From Bacteroidales bacterium (lineage in GTDB: Bacteria; Bacteroidota; Bacteroidia; Bacteroidales; Bacteroidaceae), in contig SFPC01000103.1 of NCBI GenBank assembly GCA_004552195.1, positions 1 to 5,543 of the forward strand: a stretch of DNA of 5,543 bases, given 5' to 3'. This document shows positions 1-5,543 of this stretch, piece after piece (the stretch's first letter is position 1; each line of letters starts with the position of its first letter). Under the pieces are notes generated by a model. It did no database searches and was not told where the DNA came from. It was given only the letters and a program-made list of their open reading frames with translations. The position numbers and the translations under genes were made by a program.

Positions 1-1113
1 GAGGGCGACACCGTTCGCACCATTCTTTCCACCGGTCTTCATCGCACCCTTTCAGAGATTGAGCGCAGGAGAGAGGTAGGCGCGTTCACTTACGGCACCC
101 ATTTCGGCGTGTCGCGTACCCGATATGGCCTCTTTTTTGATATATACGGCCTTCATTTCGACCGTTTGGTTTATCCGGTGGATCGGCCTTACAACATTTC
201 CTATTTTCGTGGACGCAATGGAGGGTGTGCTTCCCTTTCTTACTATTTCAACCAAAACCGTTGGCAGCTGCAAGGCGAGTTGGCCTCCGACCATCACGGC
301 CATTGGGCCATGGAGCATACATGGAGGGCAAGATTAGGCACCCAATGGCAAACCCAGGTGCAATATAGACATTTTTCTTCCCGTTTCACCAGTTTTTATG
401 GCGATGCTCTTCGGCAAGGCAGTCGAGTTGCCAATGAAGAAGGCATGCTTTTCAGTGCTTTATATCGCCCTATGGGACACACAGAGTGGTCCGGTTACGT
501 TGACCTCTACCGTTTTCTTCGTCCCACCTATCTTTCCGCATTGTCTGGCGCATTAGGTGCAGCCTTTACCCTGCAATGTCAAATACACTTCTCCCAAAGT
601 CAGCGCATGGGGTTGCGTTATCGTTTTAAAACCCGTCAACAAACCATCAGCGGGCAAGAGCTGTTAGAATATCGCAGTCTTCATCAACTCCGTGCTTCAT
701 GGACCCATTCTGCCGTCTGGGGAGAAATTCACTTACAGGCCGATGCCTCCTATGCTGTCCGTCAGACCGGCAAGCAGTCCAAGGGTTGGATGATCTCACA
801 ACGCACCTCTTGGCCCGTTTCTTCAACTATTCAGTTCAAAGCCTTCACCTCTCTGTTCTTTTCCGACGATTACGAAAGCGCTCTTTACGCCTACGAACCC
901 CGTTTGTTCCAAGTTGCCGCTATTCCCAGCTTTTCCAATCACGGCATGCGCGCCGTCCTGATGAGTCAATGCCGGCTGTTTCGCACCCTCACCTTCGGTT
1001 TGCGTTATTCCGTAACCCACTATTTCAATCGCAGCTCCATTTCCAGCGGAGCCGAGCTCATTCCCTCCTCATGGAAGAACAACCTTTCCATGCAGCTGCT
1101 TTGGACAATCTGA
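1..1113 (+). CDS. Outer-membrane beta-barrel protein of the helix-hairpin-helix (ComEA-like) family, 3' part only
   Basis: The reading frame is open from the first base to a TGA at 1111-1113, giving 370 residues. An internal GTG at 109 is not a credible start, because the 36 codons before it continue the same type of sequence; the true start is upstream of the window. The visible part is a ladder of short amphipathic, aromatic-rich strands, as in an outer-membrane barrel. Segments I recognise from Bacteroidales proteins annotated as helix-hairpin-helix or ComEA-like are RHFSSRFTSFYGDAL (fragment residues 123-137), NEEG (145-148), KGWMISQ (261-267), DDYESALYAYEP (289-300) and SSISSGAELIPSS (345-357). 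In that family a signal peptide and HHH segments precede the barrel; they would lie off the window, so the HHH part is inferred, not seen. The function of the family is unknown. The protein ends LLWTI rather than in the terminal Phe usual for such barrels. The gene is AT-richer than its neighbours and converges on chuR across 57 bp. Confidence 0.8.
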   Translation, partial: EGDTVRTILSTGLHRTLSEIERRREVGAFTYGTHFGVSRTRYGLFFDIYGLHFDRLVYPVDRPYNISYFRGRNGGCASLSYYFNQNRWQLQGELASDHHGHWAMEHTWRARLGTQWQTQVQYRHFSSRFTSFYGDALRQGSRVANEEGMLFSALYRPMGHTEWSGYVDLYRFLRPTYLSALSGALGAAFTLQCQIHFSQSQRMGLRYRFKTRQQTISGQELLEYRSLHQLRASWTHSAVWGEIHLQADASYAVRQTGKQSKGWMISQRTSWPVSSTIQFKAFTSLFFSDDYESALYAYEPRLFQVAAIPSFSNHGMRAVLMSQCRLFRTLTFGLRYSVTHYFNRSSISSGAELIPSSWKNNLSMQLLWTI

Positions 1114-1170
1114 CCAACCGTTTCTTTTCTTCTTTCCCCTTCAATTCTTTCTATCTTCAGCCAAAGGCAA

Positions 1171-2409
1171 TCAGTCGAAAGCCTTCGGGTTATTTCGCAG
1201 CAAGTCCACGATGCCCGCTGGCGGGCGGTTCGCCATCAGTTCCCGTTTCATCCAATCCATGTAAGGCGCCACGTGTTCAAAGAAACGGCGATAGCCGTTG
1301 CAAAGAAAGTTCAGCCCCTTCTCCCCGTCCGCCGTTCGTGCGAAGCGGTTCTTCGGGCATTCCCCGTTGCAGGCAAACAGCCATCGGCACTCCCGGCACT
1401 GACGCGGCAAGGCCGTCTGTTTCGCCCGTCCGAACTCCCGTTGTTTCGGGCTGTACATCATCTCCACCAGCGACTTCTCCCGCAGGTTGCCCAGTCGGTA
1501 TTGCGGAAACACAAAGTGGTCGCAGGCAAACACATCCCCGTTCCATTCGATTGCCCCCGCGTGTCCGCAGGTTCGTGCCAGCGTACAAATGCCCGGCTGC
1601 ACCCCCATCCAGTTCGCCAGGGTAGCATCGAACAGCTGTACGAAATACTCCCCCACGTCCTCCTTCACCCATTCGTCGAAGATGCCGATGAGAAAATCCC
1701 CCCATTGTTCTGGGCTCACCGAAAACGGCATCATCCCCCCCGTTCCTTCTTCTTCCACGGCCGCCAGTTGCCGTCCGTCAGCGTGCGGCAGAAGTCGTTC
1801 CACGATAGGCGTGAATTGAATAAATCGGCACCCGATTTCTTTGAAGAAACGGTAAAACTCCTTCGGCTGGTCCGCGTTGAAATCATTCACCACCGCCAGC
1901 GCGTTCCATTCCACCCCATGCTTTTGCAGCAGTCTTATCCCCTGCATCACCTTGTGGTGCGACGGTCCTCCCCCTTTCGCCCTTCTGTACGCGTCGTGCA
2001 TCTCCTGCGTACCGTCCACCGACACCCCGACGAGCCACCCCTGTTCCTTGAAAAACCGGCACCACTCGTCCGTCAGCAGCGTCCCGTTCGTTTGCAGACA
2101 GTTGTCTATCCGCCGTCCCGCCGCATATTTCCGTTGCAGTGCCACCGCCTTTTTGTAAAACTGCAACGGCCTCATCAGCGGTTCCCCGCCGTGCCACGTA
2201 AACAGCACCTCCTGCGTAGTCTGCGCCCCGATATAATCGTGGATGAACTTCTCCAGCAAAGCATCGTCCATCACCTGTGGCGAATGCTTTTCGAAGAGCA
2301 GCGATTTCTCTAAGTAGTAGCAATATTTACAGGCCAGGTTACAGCGCGATCCGGCCGGTTTGGCCAGCAAATACAACGGCGAGGCAAAGGGTGAGGCAGT
2401 GAATTCCAC
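1171..2409 (-). CDS. chuR: Anaerobic sulfatase-maturating enzyme (radical SAM/SPASM formylglycine-generating enzyme)
   Basis: This 412-residue cytoplasmic enzyme should oxidise the active-site Cys or Ser of sulfatase precursors to formylglycine without oxygen, using S-adenosylmethionine. The radical SAM motif CNLACKYC supplies Cys23, 27 and 30 for the catalytic 4Fe-4S cluster; TWHGGEP (about 72-78) and QTNGTLL (about 106-112) follow. The SPASM domain has Cys275, 281, 296, 338, 341, 347, 351 and 370, the eight ligands expected for two auxiliary 4Fe-4S clusters. Asp297, directly after Cys296, matches the Asp proposed as catalytic base in the Clostridium perfringens enzyme (D277). Remembered sequence of Bacteroides thetaiotaomicron anSME (ChuR, BT_0238) agrees along the whole length. 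I chose the GTG at 2409 because it reproduces that homologue's N-terminus (a few residues before PFAxPLY). The frame extends to a GTG at 2448, but that codon touches the likely -7 box. No sulfatase lies in the window, so the enzyme would act in trans, as chuR does in sulfated-glycan use (glycosaminoglycans, mucin). Confidence 0.95.
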   Translation of the reverse strand: MEFTASPFASPLYLLAKPAGSRCNLACKYCYYLEKSLLFEKHSPQVMDDALLEKFIHDYIGAQTTQEVLFTWHGGEPLMRPLQFYKKAVALQRKYAAGRRIDNCLQTNGTLLTDEWCRFFKEQGWLVGVSVDGTQEMHDAYRRAKGGGPSHHKVMQGIRLLQKHGVEWNALAVVNDFNADQPKEFYRFFKEIGCRFIQFTPIVERLLPHADGRQLAAVEEEGTGGMMPFSVSPEQWGDFLIGIFDEWVKEDVGEYFVQLFDATLANWMGVQPGICTLARTCGHAGAIEWNGDVFACDHFVFPQYRLGNLREKSLVEMMYSPKQREFGRAKQTALPRQCRECRWLFACNGECPKNRFARTADGEKGLNFLCNGYRRFFEHVAPYMDWMKRELMANRPPAGIVDLLRNNPKAFD

Positions 2410-2447
2410 AATAGAACACTTTTGATGAAACAAAATATTTGATGGCA

Positions 2448-2455
2448 CAAATGTA
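2448..2455 (-). promoter_or_regulatory. Probable -7 promoter box for chuR
   Basis: Read on the minus strand this is TACATTTG, a full match to the Bacteroidota sigma-ABfr -7 consensus TAnnTTTG. Transcription would begin about 5-8 bases downstream, near 2440-2443, leaving a leader of roughly 30 bases before the GTG at 2409. I see no convincing TTTG -33 element at the usual distance of about 20 bases. The call rests on the -7 match and its position in a divergent intergenic region. Confidence 0.5.
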
Positions 2456-2496
2456 ATACCTTTTAAAAGTTTTTATCGGATTTGGAAGATAATATC

Positions 2497-2504
2497 TATT
2501 TTTG
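2497..2504 (+). promoter_or_regulatory. Probable -7 promoter box for the repeat-protein gene
   Basis: TATTTTTG matches the Bacteroidota -7 consensus TAnnTTTG in full. It lies in AT-rich DNA between two divergent genes. Initiation near 2510-2512 would give a leader of about 80 bases before the ATG at 2591. A TTTG at 2481-2484 is too close to be a standard -33 element; a TTTT at 2471-2474 is nearer the usual distance but is a weak match. Confidence 0.5.
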
Positions 2505-2590
2505 CCTGTTCCATAACGTAAAATGTGTTCTGTGCGGGTAATTTACAGCCATCAACTCTTACCCACCAAATCCTGCAACCCCAACACCCC

Positions 2591-3730
2591 ATGCGTAGAT
2601 ACCTCCTGTTGGGCCTTGTCGCCCTGTTCTCCGTTTCACTGCTTCGTGCCGCCGAGCCGCGCAAACGGTTCACCCACCGGCTCAACCTGGCCCTCACACT
2701 CCCGTCCCAATCGGCAGACAGTGGGCCCACCGCCTTCCATCTTGGCCTCCTGTCCAACCTCTACAGCCAGCGTGGTGTCGGCCTTGAATTGTTGTCCAAC
2801 GTGGTTGAGACCGATGCCCGTGGCGTGCAACTCTCCGGTCTCCTCAATGTGGCCGGCCGTCGGCAGAGCGGTTTGCAGCTCTCCGCATTGATGAACCATG
2901 GCGGCCAGCACGGCAGCGGAGCCCAGGTCGGCCTGCTCGTCAACGCCGCCCGCCGTTACGACGGTCTCCAACTCGCCACACTCTCCAACGTTTCCGTTGT
3001 TCACAACGGCCTCCAGCTCTCCACCGTCAACAATGTCGTGTGTGAAACCCTCCGGGGTACGCAGATTACCAGTGTGGCCAACATTGCCGTCCGTGTCAGC
3101 GGCGGTCTGCAGCTGGCCGGCCTGGTCAATGTAGCACAGGACGAAATGCGAGGTCTCCAAACCGCCGTCTTCAACTATGCCGGCAACCTTCGCGGCTGGC
3201 AGGTAGGCGTGGCCAATGTGAGCGACCGCAAAAAAGGTTGGCAGATAGGTCTGGTCAATTACAGCAAAAGCCCTTCCCACCGCAAGATAGGTTTGGTCAA
3301 TATCGACAGCCTCACCCGAGTGCAGTTCGTTGTTTCCGGCGGCAACACCGCCAAGGCCGGTGGCGGCGTGCGTCTGTTGGGACGGTTGCTCTACACCCAG
3401 CTCGGCATCGGCACCCAGTGGATAGGGCTTGACGAAAAATTCTCCGGCTGCCTCTACTATCGTCGCGGCCTCCTGCTCCCCCTGTCGCGCCATCTGCGTA
3501 TGCCCCTCGACCTCGGCTTTGCCCACATCGAAAGCTTCGACAATGCCGCCCCCGACACCCCCGAGCGCATGTACGGCCTCCAGGCACGTGCCGGACTGGA
3601 GTGGGCCGTCACCCCGCACCTCAACCTCCAGGCCATGGGTGGCTATGGCGTTACCCGTCCTTACGACCGCGATGCCAGCTACGAGCGCAAAGCCCTTGTA
3701 GAAGTCAGCGTCATCTTCCAGGGACGTTAG
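2591..3730 (+). CDS. Exported Asn-ladder repeat protein (resembles LA_2272-type surface repeat proteins)
   Basis: The protein has 379 residues. The ATG at 2591 is chosen because a signal peptide begins exactly there: MRRY, then a hydrophobic stretch to about residue 18 and a likely cleavage site near RAAEP (about 19-22). A GTG at 2525 would bury that segment behind 22 residues and lies only about 14 bases after the predicted transcription start. Residues about 48-237 are 13 degenerate repeats of form G-x-Q-(L/I/V)-x-x-(L/V)-x-N. Residues about 255-379 form a second, strand-rich domain (for example RLLGRLLYTQLGIGTQWIG and LNLQAMGGYGVT) that looks like outer-membrane beta structure. I know such repeats from Bacteroidota and Leptospira proteins that databases call LA_2272 family surface repeat proteins; I could not check this. 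No catalytic motif is visible and the function is unknown. A surface or outer-membrane location is inferred. It diverges from chuR, and the DUF3943 gene follows after 161 bp on the same strand. Confidence 0.85.
   Translation: MRRYLLLGLVALFSVSLLRAAEPRKRFTHRLNLALTLPSQSADSGPTAFHLGLLSNLYSQRGVGLELLSNVVETDARGVQLSGLLNVAGRRQSGLQLSALMNHGGQHGSGAQVGLLVNAARRYDGLQLATLSNVSVVHNGLQLSTVNNVVCETLRGTQITSVANIAVRVSGGLQLAGLVNVAQDEMRGLQTAVFNYAGNLRGWQVGVANVSDRKKGWQIGLVNYSKSPSHRKIGLVNIDSLTRVQFVVSGGNTAKAGGGVRLLGRLLYTQLGIGTQWIGLDEKFSGCLYYRRGLLLPLSRHLRMPLDLGFAHIESFDNAAPDTPERMYGLQARAGLEWAVTPHLNLQAMGGYGVTRPYDRDASYERKALVEVSVIFQGR
2732..3301 (+). repeat. Coding repeat array: 13 units of 14-16 residues with a conserved Asn
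   Basis: Counting from the ATG at 2591, the unit-ending asparagines fall at residues 56, 70, 86, 102, 118, 133, 148, 164, 180, 195, 209, 223 and 237. Their spacings are 14, 16, 16, 16, 16, 15, 15, 16, 16, 15, 14, 14 and 14 minus the first anchor, that is twelve intervals reading 14, 16, 16, 16, 15, 15, 16, 16, 15, 14, 14, 14. Typical units are GLQLSALMN, GLQLATLSN, GLQLAGLVN and GWQIGLVN. The last units shorten to 14 residues and two carry Trp in place of the second residue. At DNA level the units are diverged (related but unequal forms such as ggtctccaactcgcc and ggcctccagctctcc), so this is an old array, not a recent slippage product. Confidence 0.85.
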
Positions 3731-3747
3731 GTCGTTGACGTGTCATA

Positions 3748-3797
3748 GCAGTTGGCAGATACAGGCTATGCTCTCTTGCGCACAAGAAACCGACTGC
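3748..3797 (+). other. Potential nested stem-loop in the spacer between the two exported-protein genes
   Basis: GCAGTTGG (3748-3755) can pair with CCGACTGC (3790-3797) as an 8-bp stem with one G-U pair in RNA. Inside it TCTTG (3774-3778) pairs with CAAGA (3783-3787) around a CGCA loop. The structure starts 17 bases after the stop of the repeat-protein gene. No T-run follows, so it is not a classical intrinsic terminator; it might stabilise an mRNA end, attenuate read-through, or be chance. The rest of the 161-bp spacer shows no full TAnnTTTG box. Confidence 0.3.
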
Positions 3798-3891
3798 ATC
3801 CCCATGGCGTACAGACGATTAGCACAGCTTAGGCACACCTTTTAAGTATTGAGAACCCCCAATCGCATCCTCCTCCCCTTTTTCTACCGTT

Positions 3892-5376
3892 ATGCGAAAA
3901 ATCATCCTCCTGTTCCTTAGCTTTCTCCTCCTTCCCTCAACCGTTTGCGGCCAAGAAACCATTCTGACCGACAGCCTTTCCCCCGTGGTCGAATCGGCTC
4001 CCGTCCTCGCTCCCTCCACGGGCAAACATCCGTGGCGTGCCGCCATCGAAACCTTCGGGCTCAACGTCGGCGTGTGGGCCTTCGACCGTTACGTCATGCA
4101 GGAAGACTTTGCCAAAATCAGCCTCTCCACCATCAAGCACAACATCAAGCACGGCTTCGTGTGGGACAACGACCAGTTCTCCACCAACCTCTTTGCCCAT
4201 CCCTACCACGGCAACCTCTACTTCAACACCGCCCGTTCCAGCGGCATGAACTTCTGGGAGTCCGCCCCCTACGCCTTTGCCGGCAGCCTGATGTGGGAAA
4301 TCTGTGCCGAGATAGAGCCACCCGCCATCAACGACCTCATGGCCACCACCCTGGGCGGTATCGCTTTGGGCGAGGTCACTTTCCGTATGTCCTCCCTGCT
4401 GCTCAACGACAGTCGGCGCGGCTTTCCCCGTTTCCTGAGCGAGCTGGCCGCCGGCATCTTCTGCCCGCCGCGTGCCTTCAACCGCCTGCTCACCGGCGAA
4501 GCCTGGCGCGTACGTCCCGAGAGCTACCTCTATCATGATTACAACCGCCTGCCCGTGGCCTTCGAGATAGGCATGGGCGACCGTTACCTGGCCGATGGCG
4601 GCAGCCTCTTCCGTGGCGAACACAACCCCTACTTAGAGTTGCGCGGCATCTACGGTTCGCCCTTCGACACAGAGAACAACCAGCCCTATGACCACTTCAC
4701 TCTCGGCCTGACCTTCGGCCTTTCGGGCAACCAGCCCCTTGTCAGCCGCGTCAACCTCATGGGACGTTTGTGGGGCCGCCAGCTTCCCACCGTTTCCGAC
4801 ATGGAGCTGATGGTCGGCCTCTTCCAGTATTTCAACTACTTCGATGCCGAGGAAGTGGCCGACGGCACCGGCAGCATACCCTACAAGATTTCCGAGGCAG
4901 CCTCCATCGGTCCCGGCATAGCCTACCGTTTTCCCGGCCTGCACAACCTGATGTCCATCAGCCAAAGCATCCATTTGGGCGGCATTCTCCTGGGCGGTTG
5001 CCTGACGGACTATTACAACATCATCGACCGCAACTACAACCTCGGCAGTGGCTACAGCGTGAAAAGCACCACCTGTCTCGACTTCGGTCACGTCGGCCTG
5101 TTCACCTTAGGCTTCCAGCACTACAAAATCTTCACGTGGAAAGGCTATGAAGGCAAGGACCTCAGCACCGTCAATCCCCTCTACCTCAATGCCCAGGGCG
5201 ACCGTGGCAACACCACTTTCACCATTCTCACACCGGTGGTGGAATACGCTCTCGGCCCCCACGTACGTTTGAGCTGGGAAACCTCCGCCTACTTCCGCCA
5301 TTCCCACTACAAGTACCATCCCGACCTCCGGTTCAACACGTTTGAGAGCCGCGTGGGCGTGATGTACCGTTTCTGA
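3892..5376 (+). CDS. DUF3943-domain outer-membrane protein
   Basis: The protein has 494 residues. The ATG at 3892 opens directly into a signal peptide, with hydrophobic residues 4-14 and a likely signal peptidase I site at VCG|QE (20/21). No good lipobox is present despite Cys19. Residues about 47-170 match the conserved core I know as DUF3943: W48, DRY 65-67, WDNDQF 91-96, HPYHGNLYFNTAR 103-115, FWESAPY 121-127, WEICAE 135-140, IND 146-148, TTLGG 152-156, GE 160-161 and R165. From about 220 to the end the chain alternates short amphipathic strands with polar turns and finishes in MYRF, whose terminal Phe suits a barrel inserted by the BAM machinery. The family function is unknown. The dense invariant His, Arg, Glu, Asp and Asn residues in the N-terminal domain would suit an enzyme or ligand-binding site, but that is inference. 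No promoter box is evident just upstream, so it may depend on read-through from the repeat-protein gene. Confidence 0.85.
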   Translation: MRKIILLFLSFLLLPSTVCGQETILTDSLSPVVESAPVLAPSTGKHPWRAAIETFGLNVGVWAFDRYVMQEDFAKISLSTIKHNIKHGFVWDNDQFSTNLFAHPYHGNLYFNTARSSGMNFWESAPYAFAGSLMWEICAEIEPPAINDLMATTLGGIALGEVTFRMSSLLLNDSRRGFPRFLSELAAGIFCPPRAFNRLLTGEAWRVRPESYLYHDYNRLPVAFEIGMGDRYLADGGSLFRGEHNPYLELRGIYGSPFDTENNQPYDHFTLGLTFGLSGNQPLVSRVNLMGRLWGRQLPTVSDMELMVGLFQYFNYFDAEEVADGTGSIPYKISEAASIGPGIAYRFPGLHNLMSISQSIHLGGILLGGCLTDYYNIIDRNYNLGSGYSVKSTTCLDFGHVGLFTLGFQHYKIFTWKGYEGKDLSTVNPLYLNAQGDRGNTTFTILTPVVEYALGPHVRLSWETSAYFRHSHYKYHPDLRFNTFESRVGVMYRF

Positions 5377-5453
5377 CGCGTGGCCGCAGAGCCGCGTATG
5401 CAGCAGGGAGGAGTGTGCAGCGAAGAAAAAGGCATGAGAAACCGTGTGAACTA

Positions 5454-5476
5454 CCGCTAAGCTAAAGACTTAGCGG
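5454..5476 (+). terminator. Perfect hairpin after the DUF3943 gene, possible terminator
   Basis: CCGCTAAG (5454-5461) and CTTAGCGG (5469-5476) are perfect inverted repeats around a 7-base loop, 77 bases after the stop codon. No T-run follows directly; the nearest, TTTTT, starts at 5502. A competing shorter hairpin, GCTAA (5461-5465) with TTAGC (5470-5474), overlaps it. It may end the transcript, protect a 3' end, or be one copy of a dispersed palindromic repeat. The rest of 5377-5543 shows no supported gene, and any downstream gene starts beyond the window. Confidence 0.35.
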
Positions 5477-5543
5477 CTTCGGAGATAGTTATGCCTCCTC
5501 GTTTTTCCTGCTTCTTCCTGCCATTGCTTTTTAGGACACAAGG

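Noticed and set aside
1114..1170. Terminator between the convergent first gene and chuR
   Set aside because: The spacer is pyrimidine-rich, but I find no inverted repeat of useful length in it. A 4-bp stem at 1176-1187 lies inside the chuR coding end and is too weak to call.
699..1625. Plus-strand open frame (308 codons) spanning the end of the first gene and part of chuR
   Set aside because: It is out of frame with the first gene and antisense to chuR, crossing two recognised genes. Its Ser/Arg/Pro-rich composition fits a shadow frame.
1273..2313. Long plus-strand open frame (346 codons) opposite chuR
   Set aside because: It lies wholly within the recognised radical SAM gene, is rich in His, Arg, Pro and Val as expected of an antisense frame, and shows no family features.
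2636..3619. Long minus-strand open frame (327 codons) opposite the repeat-protein gene
   Set aside because: Its Gly/Glu-rich, repeat-like composition mirrors the coding repeats on the plus strand. It has no signal peptide or recognisable domain. The plus-strand frame has a signal peptide and a clear repeat pattern.
3937..4623. Minus-strand open frame (228 codons) opposite the DUF3943 gene
   Set aside because: Low-complexity Gly/Val/Glu/Ala sequence produced by codon bias on the opposite strand; the plus-strand protein matches a known family.
5398..5460. Short frame of 20 codons after the DUF3943 gene
   Set aside because: It starts with ATG and ends at TAA inside the hairpin arm, but it has no supporting start signal, family match or hydrophobic character. 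Chance is the simplest explanation.
5486..5493. TAGTTATG as a possible -7 box for a gene beyond the window
   Set aside because: One mismatch to TAnnTTTG, no upstream -33 element, and no gene start is visible downstream to support it.

Overview
The window looks like a chromosomal segment of an anaerobic gut-type Bacteroidota, most likely order Bacteroidales. The evidence is a Bacteroides-like anaerobic sulfatase-maturating enzyme, outer-membrane protein families typical of the group, start codons without Shine-Dalgarno sequences, and two matches to the Bacteroides -7 promoter box TAnnTTTG. Genus cannot be fixed. The genes from about 1171 onward look GC-richer than classical Bacteroides, while the first gene is visibly AT-richer.

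Layout: (1) 1-1113, plus strand, is the 3' part of a gene for an outer-membrane beta-barrel protein of the Bacteroidales 'helix-hairpin-helix plus barrel' type; its N-terminus lies outside the window. (2) 1171-2409, minus strand, is a complete radical SAM/SPASM sulfatase maturase (chuR/anSME), convergent with gene 1. (3) 2591-3730, plus strand, is a secreted protein built on 13 degenerate 14-16-residue repeats with an asparagine ladder, followed by a beta-rich C-terminal domain. It diverges from chuR, and the gap between them holds two opposed -7 boxes. (4) 3892-5376, plus strand, is an outer-membrane protein with an N-terminal DUF3943-type domain and a beta-barrel-like C-terminal half. (5) 5377-5543 holds no supported gene but has a perfect 8-bp stem hairpin at 5454-5476.

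The genes do not form an obvious single pathway. chuR acts in trans on cytoplasmic sulfatase precursors before export, and no sulfatase is encoded here. The three plus-strand genes all encode exported, predicted surface or outer-membrane proteins without assigned function. The repeat protein and the DUF3943 protein are tandem, 161 bp apart, and could share a transcript, although a structured spacer separates them. I see no mobile element, CRISPR array, tRNA or rRNA. The best candidates for undescribed biology are the Asn-ladder repeat protein and the DUF3943 protein, alone or as a pair.
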